Translations under genes and position numbers: made by a program
Shown here: piece after piece, positions 40,700-50,202 of the stretch
Position numbering within the stretch: position 1 is the stretch's first letter
How the letters are laid out: the number at the start of each line of letters is the position of its first letter
The notes under the pieces: generated by a model
Told to the model about the DNA's origin: nothing
Database searches by the model: none
The model's input: only the letters and a program-made list of their open reading frames with translations
DNA from: Gammaproteobacteria bacterium
GTDB lineage: Bacteria; Pseudomonadota; Gammaproteobacteria; Steroidobacterales; GCA-2729495
Assembly: GCA_021773815.1 (NCBI GenBank)
Contig: JAJFJS010000014.1
Span: 1 to 64,000, forward strand
Length of the DNA: 64,000 nucleotides
Direction: 5' to 3'

Positions 40700-41818
40700 A
40701 TGAGCGACAAAGAAACAACGATCGATACGGTCAAGGGCGACAGCGCACAGACCGGCCAGCCCAAATTCGCCGCCACCGTCCAACCGGTGCCGGCGGATAT
40801 CTGTGCGCGCATCTACAATGGCTGGGACGGCGAGACGCTGCCGACGCCGCCGCTGGTCACGACGATGCAGCCGTTTGCCAAGGGCGACATCTTCCTGAGC
40901 TGCACGTATCTGAACAACCCGTACGACAACCATGCCGGCGTCGGCCGCATCGTCCAGTACGACCAGGATCTGAACTACAAGGGCGTGCTGTGGATCGGCT
41001 TCACGACGCACCTGATCGTGCACCTGCGCTTCGACCCGCAGGGCAACCTCTGGGGGTGCGACTGTCAGGGTCACCATATGGTTCAGGTAGCGCCGAGCGG
41101 CCAGCTGTTGCCGGAAACAAAATTTCTGGACGTCGGCCTGGCCAGCCCGTGTTTCCTCAAGGACGGCACGGTGCTGCTGGCGGACTATTTCAAAGGCGAT
41201 ACGCCGCCGCCGGGCACCTGCATCCGGCAGATCCCGGGCAGCGGCGGGCAGATCGGCCAGGCGCGGCTGTACCGGTTCGATCGTAACGGCACGCTGCGCG
41301 ACGAATGGTCTCCGCAGAGCGCGCCCGAACCGTTCAATTTCAAGGGTATTACCCATATGACGCTGCATCCGTCCGAGGAATTCGTGACGTACACGACCGA
41401 GACCGGCAAGCGTGTCATGCGCTTCAATATCCGCACCGGTGAGCAGATGCCTGACCTGAAGGTGTGTCCCGGCCAAACGCAGCCGGGTGTCATGGACCGC
41501 GACTGGGCGATCGCCGTGGCCTATCTCAGTGACGGCCGCCTGTTGCTGACGCGCGGTGAGACGATCGAGGTGCTCGACGAGGCCGGCACCGTTCTGCGCA
41601 CCTATTCAATGCCTGAATATGGCTGGGCGATGATCCAGCCGTGCCCGGACGAGCAGGCCTTCGTGACGACGAATTTCTTCACCGGCATGATGGCCAAAGT
41701 CGATATGGCGTCCGGCGATATCATCGGCATGATCGATAGTGGCACGGGCGTCAAGGACACGCCGAAGGGCGTCGTGCCGCGCCTCGGGCTGGCCGGCGTC
41801 GCCGAATTCGGGGGCTGA
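40700..41818 (+). CDS. beta-propeller protein of unknown function
   Basis: A 372-residue protein with no signal peptide. Repeated strand patterns (GRIVQYDQDLNYKGVLW, HLRFDPQGNLWGCDCQG, ARLYRFDRNGTLRDEW, GRLLLTRGETIEVLDEAG) fit an SMP-30/NHL-like six-bladed propeller. Several His, Asp and Cys in the first blades could bind metal. It starts 13 bp after the DUF420 gene, so they are co-transcribed, opposite the Rieske oxygenase. Lactonase-like chemistry is a guess only. Confidence 0.72.
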   Translation: MSDKETTIDTVKGDSAQTGQPKFAATVQPVPADICARIYNGWDGETLPTPPLVTTMQPFAKGDIFLSCTYLNNPYDNHAGVGRIVQYDQDLNYKGVLWIGFTTHLIVHLRFDPQGNLWGCDCQGHHMVQVAPSGQLLPETKFLDVGLASPCFLKDGTVLLADYFKGDTPPPGTCIRQIPGSGGQIGQARLYRFDRNGTLRDEWSPQSAPEPFNFKGITHMTLHPSEEFVTYTTETGKRVMRFNIRTGEQMPDLKVCPGQTQPGVMDRDWAIAVAYLSDGRLLLTRGETIEVLDEAGTVLRTYSMPEYGWAMIQPCPDEQAFVTTNFFTGMMAKVDMASGDIIGMIDSGTGVKDTPKGVVPRLGLAGVAEFGG

Positions 41819-41970
41819 TTTCCGGCCCGGTGCCGGGCGTCAGAATCTTGCGGCGCAAAGCCGCCCGGATTGGTAAAATCCGGCCTTGTCAGGGAAAATA
41901 GTCGGCGGACACCGGCCGGACTCCCGGGGTCCGTTGGCGACCCGACGCCCGCACAGCACAAGGAATCGAC

Positions 41971-42930
41971 ATGATAGTGACGACCAAGCTTCTGTTTGAG
42001 CACGCCTACGGCAACTATGCGATCGGCGCTTACAACATCAATAACCTCGAACAGATCATGGGCCTGTTTCGCGGCAATCTCGACAGCAAGGCGCCGTTCA
42101 TCCTGCAATTGTCGAAAGGCGCGCGCGGCTATACGGACAAGCGCATGCTCGAGGCGATGATTCGCGGCGCAGAAGAAGTCTTTCCGGAGGCCATCTTCGC
42201 CGTGCATCTCGATCATGGCGACGAGCAAACCTGTTACGAGTGCATCGACAGCGGGTTCTATAGCTCGGTGATGATTGATGCGAGCGCCGAATCGTTCGAC
42301 GAGAACATCGCGATTACCAAGCGCGTCGTCGACGCCGCGCACGCGAAAGGTATCGTCGTCGAGGCCGAACTCGGCAAACTCGGCGGTGTCGAGGAGCATG
42401 TGTCGGTCGACGAGGCCGACGCGAAGCTGACGGACCCGCGCCAGGTCGAAGAGTTCGTGAAACGCAGCGGTTGCGACAGCCTGGCTTGCGCGATCGGTAC
42501 GAGTCACGGCGCCTACAAGTTCACCGGCACGCAGGGGTTGCACTTCGATGTCATCGAGGAAATCGCGCGGCTGTTGCCGGGCTTCCCGATGGTCATGCAC
42601 GGGTCCAGTTCGGTGCCGCAGGACGAGGTCCGGCGCATCAACGCGGCCGGCGGCAAGATGGCCGGCGCCAAGGGCGTCGACGAGGCACAGATCTCCCGGG
42701 CCAGCAAGATGGGCGTGACGAAGGTCAACATCGACACGGACGGGCGGCTCGTCTGGTGTCGCGTGCACCGCGAGCAGTTCATCGAGTCGCCGGAAAACTT
42801 CGACCTGCGTCCGCCGGGCAAGGTCTTCATGGCCGAGTATGCGAAATACATCGTCCACAAGAGCCAGGTCCTCGGCAGCGCGGGGCAACTCGACAACGTG
42901 CGCGCGCTGATCGAACAGAAAGCGGCCTGA
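41971..42930 (+). CDS. class II fructose-bisphosphate aldolase-family enzyme
   Basis: A 319-residue zinc-dependent aldolase. The metal and catalytic region AVHLDHGDEQ, the glycine loop AIGTSHGAYKF, and MHGSSSVPQDEV before the conserved VNIDTDGRL are all present. It cleaves or forms fructose 1,6-bisphosphate in glycolysis/gluconeogenesis; a related ketose-bisphosphate substrate (tagatose type) cannot be excluded. Followed by modA after 7 bp, an unexpected partner. Confidence 0.9.
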   Translation: MIVTTKLLFEHAYGNYAIGAYNINNLEQIMGLFRGNLDSKAPFILQLSKGARGYTDKRMLEAMIRGAEEVFPEAIFAVHLDHGDEQTCYECIDSGFYSSVMIDASAESFDENIAITKRVVDAAHAKGIVVEAELGKLGGVEEHVSVDEADAKLTDPRQVEEFVKRSGCDSLACAIGTSHGAYKFTGTQGLHFDVIEEIARLLPGFPMVMHGSSSVPQDEVRRINAAGGKMAGAKGVDEAQISRASKMGVTKVNIDTDGRLVWCRVHREQFIESPENFDLRPPGKVFMAEYAKYIVHKSQVLGSAGQLDNVRALIEQKAA

Positions 42931-42937
42931 TCCGGCC

Positions 42938-43696
42938 ATGCGCCGCTGCGCCCGCGCCATCTTATGGATGGCCCTCGCCTGCGCGGCGCTATTTGTGGTC
43001 AGTGCGGTCAAAGCGGATCCTGTGCGGATCGCTGTCGCCGCCAATTTTGCCGGCGTTGCGCAGGAACTCGGTCGGCGCTTCGAGGCCGAAACCGGCCACG
43101 TGCCGACGTTCGTCTTCGGGTCTACCGGCAAGCATTACGCTCAGATCGTGAATGGTGCGCCGTTCGATGTGTTCATGGCCGCCGACGCCGAGCGGCCGCG
43201 CCTGCTCGAGCAGCAGCGGCTGATCGTCGCCGACACGCGTTTCACCTATGCGGTTGGGCGTATCGTGCTGTGGAGCGTGCGCGAGGACTACATCGATGAC
43301 GCCGGTGCGGTCCTTGCGGACGGGACCTTTCGCCGGCTGGCTATTGCCGATCCCGATCTGGCGCCGTACGGGCGCGCCGCACGGCAGGCGCTGACCGCGC
43401 TCGGCCACTGGCAGCGACTGGCGCCGCGCATAGTGCGCGGCAAGAACGTCAGCCAGGCGTTTGGGTTCGTCAGCACCGGCAACGCGGAACTGGGCATTGT
43501 CGCCGCGTCGCAGGTCGTGGCTCGTGAAGGTGATCGGCCCGGCTCGATCTGGGTGGTTCCGTTCGACCTGTATGAGCCGATCGAGCAGCAGGCCGCGTTG
43601 CTGCGGGATCGACCGGCGGGCCGGTCTTTTATCGCATTCCTGCGCAGCGATGCCGCGCGAGCGGTAATTCGCGCGCACGGTTACGGCTCGTCATAG
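42938..43696 (+). CDS. modA: molybdate ABC transporter substrate-binding protein
   Basis: A 252-residue periplasmic protein with signal peptide (ending VSAVKA). The ModA pattern is clear: [43 protein letters not shown], then [11 protein letters not shown] and [12 protein letters not shown]. It captures molybdate or tungstate and passes it to ModB. First transport gene of modABC, closely following the aldolase gene. Confidence 0.93.
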   Translation: MRRCARAILWMALACAALFVVSAVKADPVRIAVAANFAGVAQELGRRFEAETGHVPTFVFGSTGKHYAQIVNGAPFDVFMAADAERPRLLEQQRLIVADTRFTYAVGRIVLWSVREDYIDDAGAVLADGTFRRLAIADPDLAPYGRAARQALTALGHWQRLAPRIVRGKNVSQAFGFVSTGNAELGIVAASQVVAREGDRPGSIWVVPFDLYEPIEQQAALLRDRPAGRSFIAFLRSDAARAVIRAHGYGSS

Positions 43697-43704
43697 GAGA
43701 GCGC

Positions 43705-44388
43705 ATGCTGACCCACATCGAATGGCTGGCCGTGTGGCTCACGCTACGACTCGCGTTGACGACCACCTTGATCCTGCTCTTGTTCGGGACCCCGCTGGCC
43801 TGGTGGCTGGCGGGCACGCGATCGCGCGTGCGGCCGATCATTGAGGCCGTCGTCGCCCTGCCGTTGATCCTGCCGCCGACCGTGCTCGGGTTTTACCTGC
43901 TGATCGCGCTCGGTCCGTCCGGCCCGATCGGCGAGTTCATGGCCTTGCTCGGCGGCGCACCGCTCGCGTTTACGTTCACCGGCCTCGTCATCGGTTCGGT
44001 GATCTACTCGTTGCCGTTCGTCGTGCAGCCGTTGCAGAGCGCCTTCGCGGGGATCGGTCAGCGCCCGATGGAGGTCGCCGCAACGCTCGGGGCATCGCCG
44101 CTTGACCGGTTCTTCCGCGTCGCGCTGCCGCTGGCACGCAACGGCTATCTGACGGCCGCCGTGCTCGGCTTCGCGCACACCGTCGGCGAGTTCGGCGTCG
44201 TGCTGATGATCGGCGGCAGCATCCCGGGCGAGACGCAGGTCCTGTCGATCGCGATCTACGACAACGTCGAGATGCTCGAGTACGGGCGGGCGCACTGGCT
44301 GGCCGGCGGCCTGCTGCTGCTGTCTTTCGGTTTGCTGATGATCGTCTACGCCGCGAACCGGCGATTCGTCGTGGCACGCGTAGTATGA
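43705..44388 (+). CDS. modB: molybdate ABC transporter permease
   Basis: A 227-residue permease with five or six helices. The EAA loop region is [27 protein letters not shown], and [16 protein letters not shown] is typical ModB wording. It forms the homodimeric channel that works with ModA and ModC. Overlaps modC by 4 bp. Confidence 0.94.
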   Translation: MLTHIEWLAVWLTLRLALTTTLILLLFGTPLAWWLAGTRSRVRPIIEAVVALPLILPPTVLGFYLLIALGPSGPIGEFMALLGGAPLAFTFTGLVIGSVIYSLPFVVQPLQSAFAGIGQRPMEVAATLGASPLDRFFRVALPLARNGYLTAAVLGFAHTVGEFGVVLMIGGSIPGETQVLSIAIYDNVEMLEYGRAHWLAGGLLLLSFGLLMIVYAANRRFVVARVV

Positions 44389-45476
44389 CGGCGCCGGCGC
44401 AGATCGAGGCGCGCCTGCACGTCACGTGCGGCGACTTCCGACTCGATGCCGAGTTGTCGTTGCCGGACTGTGGCGTCGTGGCTTTGTTTGGCGAGTCGGG
44501 TTCAGGCAAGACCACGATGCTGCGTGCGATCGCCGGACTCGAGGCCAATCCCGGTGGTTACCTGCGCGTCGGCGATTCCGTCTGGCAGGACGGGGCGCAG
44601 GTCGTGCCCGTGCATCGGCGTGCGCTCGGATACGTGTTTCAGGAATCGAGCCTGTTCACGCACCTGTCGGTGCGTGGCAACCTGGAGTTCGGCCACCGGC
44701 GCGCGCGGCCGGCGAACGGCACGACACCGCCGGCCCGGGCGTTCGACGAGATCGTCGCACTGCTCGGCATCGGTCCCTTGCTGGGGCGTGGCGTCGGGCG
44801 GTTATCGGGTGGCGAGCGCCGACGCGTGGCGATCGCGCGTGCCGTGTTGCGTAATCCGCGGTTGTTGCTGATGGATGAGCCGCTGACCGGCCTCGATATG
44901 CGTGCCCGTCACGAGATACTGCCGTTCATTGAACGGCTCGTGGCCGAGTTGTCGATCCCGGTGTTTTACGTCAGTCATGCGGCCGATGAGGTCGCGCGGC
45001 TGGCCGACCAGCTCGTGCTGCTGGACGCGGGGCGTATTGTCGCGACCGGACCGATCAACGACATGCTGACGCGCCTCGACCTTCCGCTCGCCCATGGCGA
45101 ACAGGCCGAGGCCCTGATCGAGGCGGTCGTGGCTGGCCACGACGATGAGTTCGCGCTGACACTGCTCGATTTTCCCGGCGGCCGGTTCTGCGTGCCGCGC
45201 AAGGCGCTGCGGATCGGCGCGCCGGTCCGGTTGCGCATCCTCGCACGCGATGTCAGCCTGACGCTCGAACACCAGACTGACACCAGCATACTGAATATCT
45301 TCCCGGCGACCGTCGAGGCGATCAGCGCGGAAAATGAATCGCAAAACCTCGTGCGTCTGGATGCGGGCGGTGTGCCGGTGCTGTCGCAGGTGACGCGCAA
45401 GTCGACGGTCGCGCTGGACTTACAGCCGGGCCGGGTCGTCTATGCGCAGGCCAAGAGCATCGCGTTGCTGGCCTGA
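44385..45476 (+). CDS. modC: molybdate ABC transporter ATP-binding protein
   Basis: A 363-residue ATPase: Walker A GESGSGKT, signature [16 protein letters not shown], Walker [14 protein letters not shown]-loop [12 protein letters not shown]. The C-terminal molybdate-binding (TOBE) domain (about 290-363, [19 protein letters not shown]) suggests feedback by bound oxyanion. Start overlaps modB. No molybdenum enzyme is encoded nearby, so the transporter serves enzymes elsewhere. A short stem (CCGCCT/AGGCGG) follows without a T tract. Confidence 0.95.
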   Translation: MTAPAQIEARLHVTCGDFRLDAELSLPDCGVVALFGESGSGKTTMLRAIAGLEANPGGYLRVGDSVWQDGAQVVPVHRRALGYVFQESSLFTHLSVRGNLEFGHRRARPANGTTPPARAFDEIVALLGIGPLLGRGVGRLSGGERRRVAIARAVLRNPRLLLMDEPLTGLDMRARHEILPFIERLVAELSIPVFYVSHAADEVARLADQLVLLDAGRIVATGPINDMLTRLDLPLAHGEQAEALIEAVVAGHDDEFALTLLDFPGGRFCVPRKALRIGAPVRLRILARDVSLTLEHQTDTSILNIFPATVEAISAENESQNLVRLDAGGVPVLSQVTRKSTVALDLQPGRVVYAQAKSIALLA

Positions 45477-45507
45477 CACCGCCTGTGAGGCGGCCGGCAC
45501 CAAGCAA

Positions 45508-46161
45508 TCAGTGTCGCCGACGCCAGCCGAGACACGCGAGTGCGGAGGTGAACAGGAGCGCGGCCGCCGGGATCGGCACGATCGTGACGTTGACGCCGAA
45601 GGCGCCGAATTTCTTCTGGATCATCGCCTGGTCGCCGAGCAGGGTGCTCTCGGCCGTCAGTGTGTTGTCGAGCATCAGCGTGACGGCCGTGTCCTGGCCC
45701 CAGCCCACCGTGTCGGCGAGATCGATCAGCGAATCGATCTGCCATTCGGTCAGCGCGCCCTGAACCGTCAGTGCGCCGGCCGACAGCGCGTTGCTGTCCG
45801 AATAGGCGGACGTGTCGCTGCTGACGTCGAACGTGCCGGTGGCGGTGACCGAAACAGTCGTGCCGTTGAGCTGGTAATCGCCCTGTTCGGCCAGCGCGAA
45901 TTGCGTCATCGCGGTGCCGGAGCCGAGCAGCTCGACCTCGATATACAGCGTGTCCGATACCGTCACGAGGCCGTCGGTGTTGTTGGATTCGGCGGTGAAG
46001 GTGGTCGGCATGAAAAAGATGCCGTTGCCGACGGCGTAACCGGTGCCGAACAGCGTCGCATCGTCATAGGTGAACTTGACGTCGGTGCCGGAAACGGTCA
46101 CGAGGGCGGCCTGCGCCGAGGCGCAAACGAAGAGCAAACAGATACCTGCCAGGCGAATCAT
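45508..46161 (-). CDS. VPLPA-CTERM-type exported protein (first paralogue)
   Basis: A 217-residue protein: signal peptide (MIRLAGICLLFVCASAQA), beta-rich Ser/Thr-rich body (VTVSGTDVKFTYDDATLFG), and a C-terminal sorting segment with VPIPAAALLF, a hydrophobic helix and WRRRH. This is the PEP/VPLPA-CTERM pattern, cut and re-anchored by exosortase in exopolysaccharide-making bacteria. No exosortase is in this window. AAGGGG precedes ATG 46161. It is about half identical in layout to the next gene, clearly a tandem paralogue. Confidence 0.88.
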   Translation of the reverse strand: MIRLAGICLLFVCASAQAALVTVSGTDVKFTYDDATLFGTGYAVGNGIFFMPTTFTAESNNTDGLVTVSDTLYIEVELLGSGTAMTQFALAEQGDYQLNGTTVSVTATGTFDVSSDTSAYSDSNALSAGALTVQGALTEWQIDSLIDLADTVGWGQDTAVTLMLDNTLTAESTLLGDQAMIQKKFGAFGVNVTIVPIPAAALLFTSALACLGWRRRH

Positions 46162-46442
46162 TGGACAAACCCCTTATGCGAGTCCGGTTCGATGGCATCT
46201 GTCTCCGCATGCGGAAGCATGAGGCCCGGACCCGGAACCCTGTTGTAATTGTTGTTACCGGGCAGGTCCGAATGGTTGCGTCATCGGAATGGCCTGGTTT
46301 GCCGGGATCTCGTCGGGCGGGCAACGCATCGCTCGCCCTTAAAATCCTCTGCCTCCTGGGCAATGAACCCGGACCTCCTCCGGATGTCGTTGCCCCGATT
46401 CAGCCGGACGCTACGCGACCGGCCTGAAATATGTTGCGGCCG

Positions 46443-47120
46443 TCAGCGGGCCCGGCGGCGCAGCCAGCCGAGCAGGCCCAGCGCGGAACCGAACAGCCAG
46501 GCGGCTGCCGGGACCGGGATCGGATTCACGACCAGGCCGACGCCCTCGAATTTCTTCTGGACCATGGCGCTCTCGCCGTTGACCGTCGAGATTGCCGTCA
46601 GGTCGTTCTGGATCTGGGCCATGACATTCGTGTCGGTGATCCAGCCGGCGGTGTCGGCGAAATCGATATCCGCGCTGGCGGACCAATCGGTCAGCACGCC
46701 GGTCGTCGTCAGCGCGCCGGCGGTGAAGATCTCACTGTCGGTGCAGGCGAAGAAGCCGCACGTCTTGGTCAGGCTCGAGACCTGCAGGCGTCCGCTGGCA
46801 TCGACCGAGGAACTGGAGCCGTTCAGCAGGTAGTCGCCGAGTTCGACCAGTGCAAACTCAGTGATCACATAACTCGATGACGGTTTGACGGTGACCGTAA
46901 TGTTCAGCGTCTCGTTGGCGGTATCGACGCCCGCGGTATTCAGCGACTCGGCCTTGAAGGTCGTCGGGCTGAAGAAAATACTGTTGCCGACCACCGACCC
47001 GGTGCCGTACAGCGTCGCGTCGTTATAAGTGAACGTGACGTCGGTGCCCATCTGGGTAATCGTCGCGGCCTGTGCGCCGCCGATACAGATCAGGACCAGT
47101 CCGAATAGTAATGCTCGCAC
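46443..47120 (-). CDS. VPLPA-CTERM-type exported protein (second paralogue)
   Basis: A 225-residue protein starting with GTG 47120 (AAGGGGATT upstream). Signal peptide ends GGAQA. The body repeats the neighbour's features (MGTDVTFTYNDATLYGTGS, FFSPTTFKAES, VQKKFEGVGL), and the C-terminus has IPVPAAAWLFGSALGLLG then WLRRRAR, the sorting signal. Two Cys (TKTCGFFACTD) are absent in the paralogue. Likely surface-bound; ligand or role unknown. Confidence 0.88.
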   Translation of the reverse strand: MRALLFGLVLICIGGAQAATITQMGTDVTFTYNDATLYGTGSVVGNSIFFSPTTFKAESLNTAGVDTANETLNITVTVKPSSSYVITEFALVELGDYLLNGSSSSVDASGRLQVSSLTKTCGFFACTDSEIFTAGALTTTGVLTDWSASADIDFADTAGWITDTNVMAQIQNDLTAISTVNGESAMVQKKFEGVGLVVNPIPVPAAAWLFGSALGLLGWLRRRAR

Positions 47121-47368
47121 GTGACAATCCCCTTTAAGGCCTGTCGTCAATCGGGTACTTCGATCAATAACGGGCAAATTGTCTTTGAATCTTTTTCGGC
47201 GTTCCGTGACTTTCGGCCCGGTCGCCGTCGTTTTCGTCGGTGCCCCGTCTTGCGACGAAGACACGGTCTAAATCCTAGCACAAACCGGCGGTTTGCACAG
47301 TCGCGGGACCGGGAAACTTATGTCAAGTCAGGGAGTTGCGGCATCGCAGCGCCCGCCAGCCCGCGCCG

Positions 47369-48271
47369 TCACTGCGCCCCTTCGATCTGCTTGCGGAAGT
47401 ACGTCCAGCTGGTTTCGTTCGGCCGCGCGTCGTCGAGCGGCGGCGGGGCGTCATAACCCGGGTAGTTGGCCTCGATCTCGTCCAGCAGTACGTCCGCCAG
47501 TTGGTCGTAGCGCTCGAGCTTGCGGCCGGCCGTGTGGAAATAGATCTCACCGGCACGCCCGCCCATTTCCATCCACGGCAGCCAGCCGGAAATTCGCACC
47601 CAGCCGATGCCGATATCGGCCGTGTCGCCCGCGTCCGGCGCGAGGTCGGCCGTGCGGCCCATGAAGTTGAACATCTCGGTGGCGTGGTACATGCCGCCGA
47701 CATACTGCTGGAAGTCGCCACCGAGCGGGTTCCGATAGAACAGTGGCACGGTTGCCGTCAGCCACCAGTGGTCGCCGCTGACCGACACCGGCAGTGCGAA
47801 CGGCCGGCCGTCGCGGCCGATCGGGAAGGTGGCCGGCTGGTTGACCGGATCGTTGGCGACATGCACGACGCGCACGGTCTCGCCGGTCCACGGATTCTGC
47901 CAATCGGTCAGGACCTTGCCGCTCTTCGGATCGCGGTACAGCAGGATTTCCTTGCTGACCAGGCGAAAACCGCGGCCGCGCTCGGGATCCTCGACGGTGC
48001 CGCACCGGCGGATGTTCATGCCGTCGACGGTAAACAACAGTCGATCCGGCTCGCCCGGCACGCGGCTATAGGCGCGCCCGGTCCAGCCGTATACGGCGGG
48101 CCGGCCGTCTTCGACGGAGCACTGGATGCGGCGGTAGGCCTGCACGCTGTCGGCGCCGGGTGCGGGCACGCCGGCGTAGGCCGCCGTGACGGCCAGCAAC
48201 AGCGCCGGCAGGAGCAGCGCCCGGGTTCGCGTCGCGCGTCGGCCGGGTAGCGGCGAATGGTGTTCGTTCAT
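47369..48271 (-). CDS. DUF1838 exported protein
   Basis: A 300-residue protein with an Arg-rich signal peptide (RRATRTRALLLPALLLAV). The family features are YRRIQCSVEDGRPAVYGWTG, then VNQPATFPIGRDGRP and TEMFNFMGRTADL, with many Trp/Tyr as in DUF1838, a family common in marine proteobacteria without known chemistry. The sequence WVRISGWLPWMEMGGRAGEI is typical. Divergent from the SnoaL-like gene. Confidence 0.85.
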   Translation of the reverse strand: MNEHHSPLPGRRATRTRALLLPALLLAVTAAYAGVPAPGADSVQAYRRIQCSVEDGRPAVYGWTGRAYSRVPGEPDRLLFTVDGMNIRRCGTVEDPERGRGFRLVSKEILLYRDPKSGKVLTDWQNPWTGETVRVVHVANDPVNQPATFPIGRDGRPFALPVSVSGDHWWLTATVPLFYRNPLGGDFQQYVGGMYHATEMFNFMGRTADLAPDAGDTADIGIGWVRISGWLPWMEMGGRAGEIYFHTAGRKLERYDQLADVLLDEIEANYPGYDAPPPLDDARPNETSWTYFRKQIEGAQ

Positions 48272-48359
48272 GGGATGCTTTCCGGTTGTTGTCGGTGATT
48301 GGTCGCGGATATGTTAAAGATAGGCCAGCACCTGGCCGTCGTCAAAGGAGTTCGACCCG

Positions 48360-49025
48360 ATGAAAATGTTTCCGTGTATCCGCCCCCGTCCGCTGCGATG
48401 GCTGTTGGTAGTCGTCGTCATGATGGCCGCCGGGCCGTCCATCGCCGGCGGTCACAAGCGCGTCGTGCCGCCGCCGACTATCGATGTCGATCCGGTGATT
48501 GAGGCCGATGTCCGGGCCGTGATCCACGACACCGCGGCACGCTGGAACTCACAGGATTTCGCGACGCTGCTCGAACTGTGGGATCCGAAAGAACCTTATC
48601 CGACCTACCTGGCCGAGGAGCAATCGCAATGGTTCATCGGCTGGGAGCGCCTGCGTGCGTATCTCGATCCGTCGCGGCCGAATCCGGCCGTCGAGGCGAT
48701 CCGCGAGGAGATGTCGAACATCCACGTCAAGCAGATCGCCCCGGACCTGGCCATCGCGGTCTGGGATCTGCATTTCGAGATGAAGATCATCGGGGCCAAT
48801 CCCATCGGTGAAAACGTGCGCGTCAGCGCCGTGTTGCGTAATACCGATGAGGGCTGGCGTTATATCCACTGGGCCGAGTCGCCGAAAACTACGATGGTGT
48901 ATATCGAGGACCTGTTCGAGCGCGACGTCGCGCCCGGCTGGGACGAGTATTTCGAAGGCGCGAAACAGCGCAAGAAAGAAGTCTGGCGGCGCAAGCGCGA
49001 AGCGCAGCAAGAGGCGGGCCGGTAA
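48360..49025 (+). CDS. exported SnoaL/NTF2-like protein (first paralogue)
   Basis: A 221-residue protein with signal peptide (LRWLLVVVVMMAAGPSIAGG). The mature domain is an NTF2-like cone: DTAARWNSQDFATLLELWD, YPTYLAEEQ, GWERLRAYLDP, then IAVWDLHFEMKI and a charged C-terminal helix. NTF2-like proteins bind small hydrophobic ligands or act as enzymes; no catalytic residues can be assigned. The gene at 55610-56203 encodes a related protein. It ends 2 bp before the LEA-type lipoprotein gene. Confidence 0.8.
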   Translation: MKMFPCIRPRPLRWLLVVVVMMAAGPSIAGGHKRVVPPPTIDVDPVIEADVRAVIHDTAARWNSQDFATLLELWDPKEPYPTYLAEEQSQWFIGWERLRAYLDPSRPNPAVEAIREEMSNIHVKQIAPDLAIAVWDLHFEMKIIGANPIGENVRVSAVLRNTDEGWRYIHWAESPKTTMVYIEDLFERDVAPGWDEYFEGAKQRKKEVWRRKREAQQEAGR

Positions 49026-49027
49026 CT

Positions 49028-49525
49028 ATGATCAGGATTCCGATTGCCGTTATTTCGCTGCTGCTGCTCGCGTCGTTGAACGGCTGTGCCCTGTTATACC
49101 GGGATCTGGTCGAGCCGACCGTGCAACTCGTCAGCATCGCGCCGCAACAGGTCGGCTTCAGCGGCATCCGTTTGTTGTGCCGGTTGCGCATCGAGAACCC
49201 GAATGATGTGAAGATCCCGATCCGGGGCGGCAATTTCGGCCTCGCGGTCGAGGGTGTGCAGGTCGCGCAGGGGGCGCTGATCGACGGCTTCACCGTCGCG
49301 GCGCGCGACAGCGAAATAGTCGATGTCGTCGTCGATGTCGACACCGCGCGCAGCCTGGCACTGGCGATGCGCCTGCTCGGCGGCGGCGAGCAGGCCATCG
49401 ATTATGCGTTGACCGGCTACATCGATGTGGCCATCGCCCTGCTCGGTCGCGTGCGGATCGACGAGTCGGGCAGCGTGCCGCTGAACGGCGCCGCGGCGTC
49501 GCGGCGGGCGGGTGATGCGATCTGA
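49028..49525 (+). CDS. LEA type 2 family lipoprotein
   Basis: A 165-residue protein with lipobox LNGC near residue 20. The mature part has the LEA14/WHy-domain pattern: VQLVSIAPQQVGFSGIRLLCRLRIENPN and IPIRGGNFGLAVEGVQVAQG, giving a beta sandwich. Such proteins are linked to desiccation and envelope stress. Starts 2 bp after the SnoaL-like gene, hence one operon. Confidence 0.82.
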   Translation: MIRIPIAVISLLLLASLNGCALLYRDLVEPTVQLVSIAPQQVGFSGIRLLCRLRIENPNDVKIPIRGGNFGLAVEGVQVAQGALIDGFTVAARDSEIVDVVVDVDTARSLALAMRLLGGGEQAIDYALTGYIDVAIALLGRVRIDESGSVPLNGAAASRRAGDAI

Positions 49526-49645
49526 ATGACGGCCGCCTGCTTCCGCGCAGTGGACCGCGACGGACCCCGGGCGTCGGGCCGGCGGAAAACCGGCTATCGT
49601 AGCCGCCCGGGGATCGAAGACGACAACTTAAAGAGGAAGACGGCG

Positions 49646-50200
49646 ATGAGCGTAGCGCACAAGTGGCTGGAGCAGGAACCGTGGCCGACCAAAGAGATGC
49701 CCAAGGATATGCTTGAGGCCCGGATCGAACGGGTGGCAACGATGACGAACATCGGTTACCTGGGCACCGTCATGAAAAACGGTGCGCCGATCGTCAGTCC
49801 GGTGGAGTTCTACGCTGACGGACTGCAGCTGTATATTTTCCCGCAGCCGAACAGTCCGAAGCTCAAGGCAATGAAACGCGATCCGCGCGTGTCGTTCGCC
49901 ATTGCCAACCCGATGGCCGGTTGGGCCTGCGTCATGGGCGCGCAGTTTTTCGGTACGGCGACGCTGCTCGATGTAGGCACGCCGGAATGGGAACACGGCA
50001 TGAAAGTGTTCAAGTGGCCGGCGTCGTCTTTCGAACTCGGTCGCCTGCCCACTGAGCCGCCGCAGGGACAGTTAATGCGACTCGATCCCGAACGGATCGT
50101 CTATTCCGAGCACCTGAACCGCAAATATGGCTATGCGCCGCGCCAGATCTGGCGCAAGGGCGAGGCCGAAACCACGGTTGTGCCGGGCGGCAACGTCTGA
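49646..50200 (+). CDS. pyridoxamine 5'-phosphate oxidase-like flavoprotein
   Basis: A 184-residue split-barrel protein: YLGTVMKNGAPIVSPVEFYA, LYIFPQPNSPKLKAMKRDPRVSFAIANP, QFFGTATLLD. The PPOX family binds FMN (or heme or F420). Substrate unknown. AAGAGGAAG lies before ATG 49646. Convergent with the AsmA-like gene, 2 bp between the stops. Confidence 0.78.
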   Translation: MSVAHKWLEQEPWPTKEMPKDMLEARIERVATMTNIGYLGTVMKNGAPIVSPVEFYADGLQLYIFPQPNSPKLKAMKRDPRVSFAIANPMAGWACVMGAQFFGTATLLDVGTPEWEHGMKVFKWPASSFELGRLPTEPPQGQLMRLDPERIVYSEHLNRKYGYAPRQIWRKGEAETTVVPGGNV

Positions 50201-50202
50201 CG

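Noticed and set aside
45480-45494. Intrinsic terminator after modC (CCGCCT/AGGCGG)
   Set aside because: The stem is short with a 3-nt loop and no T tract on either strand.
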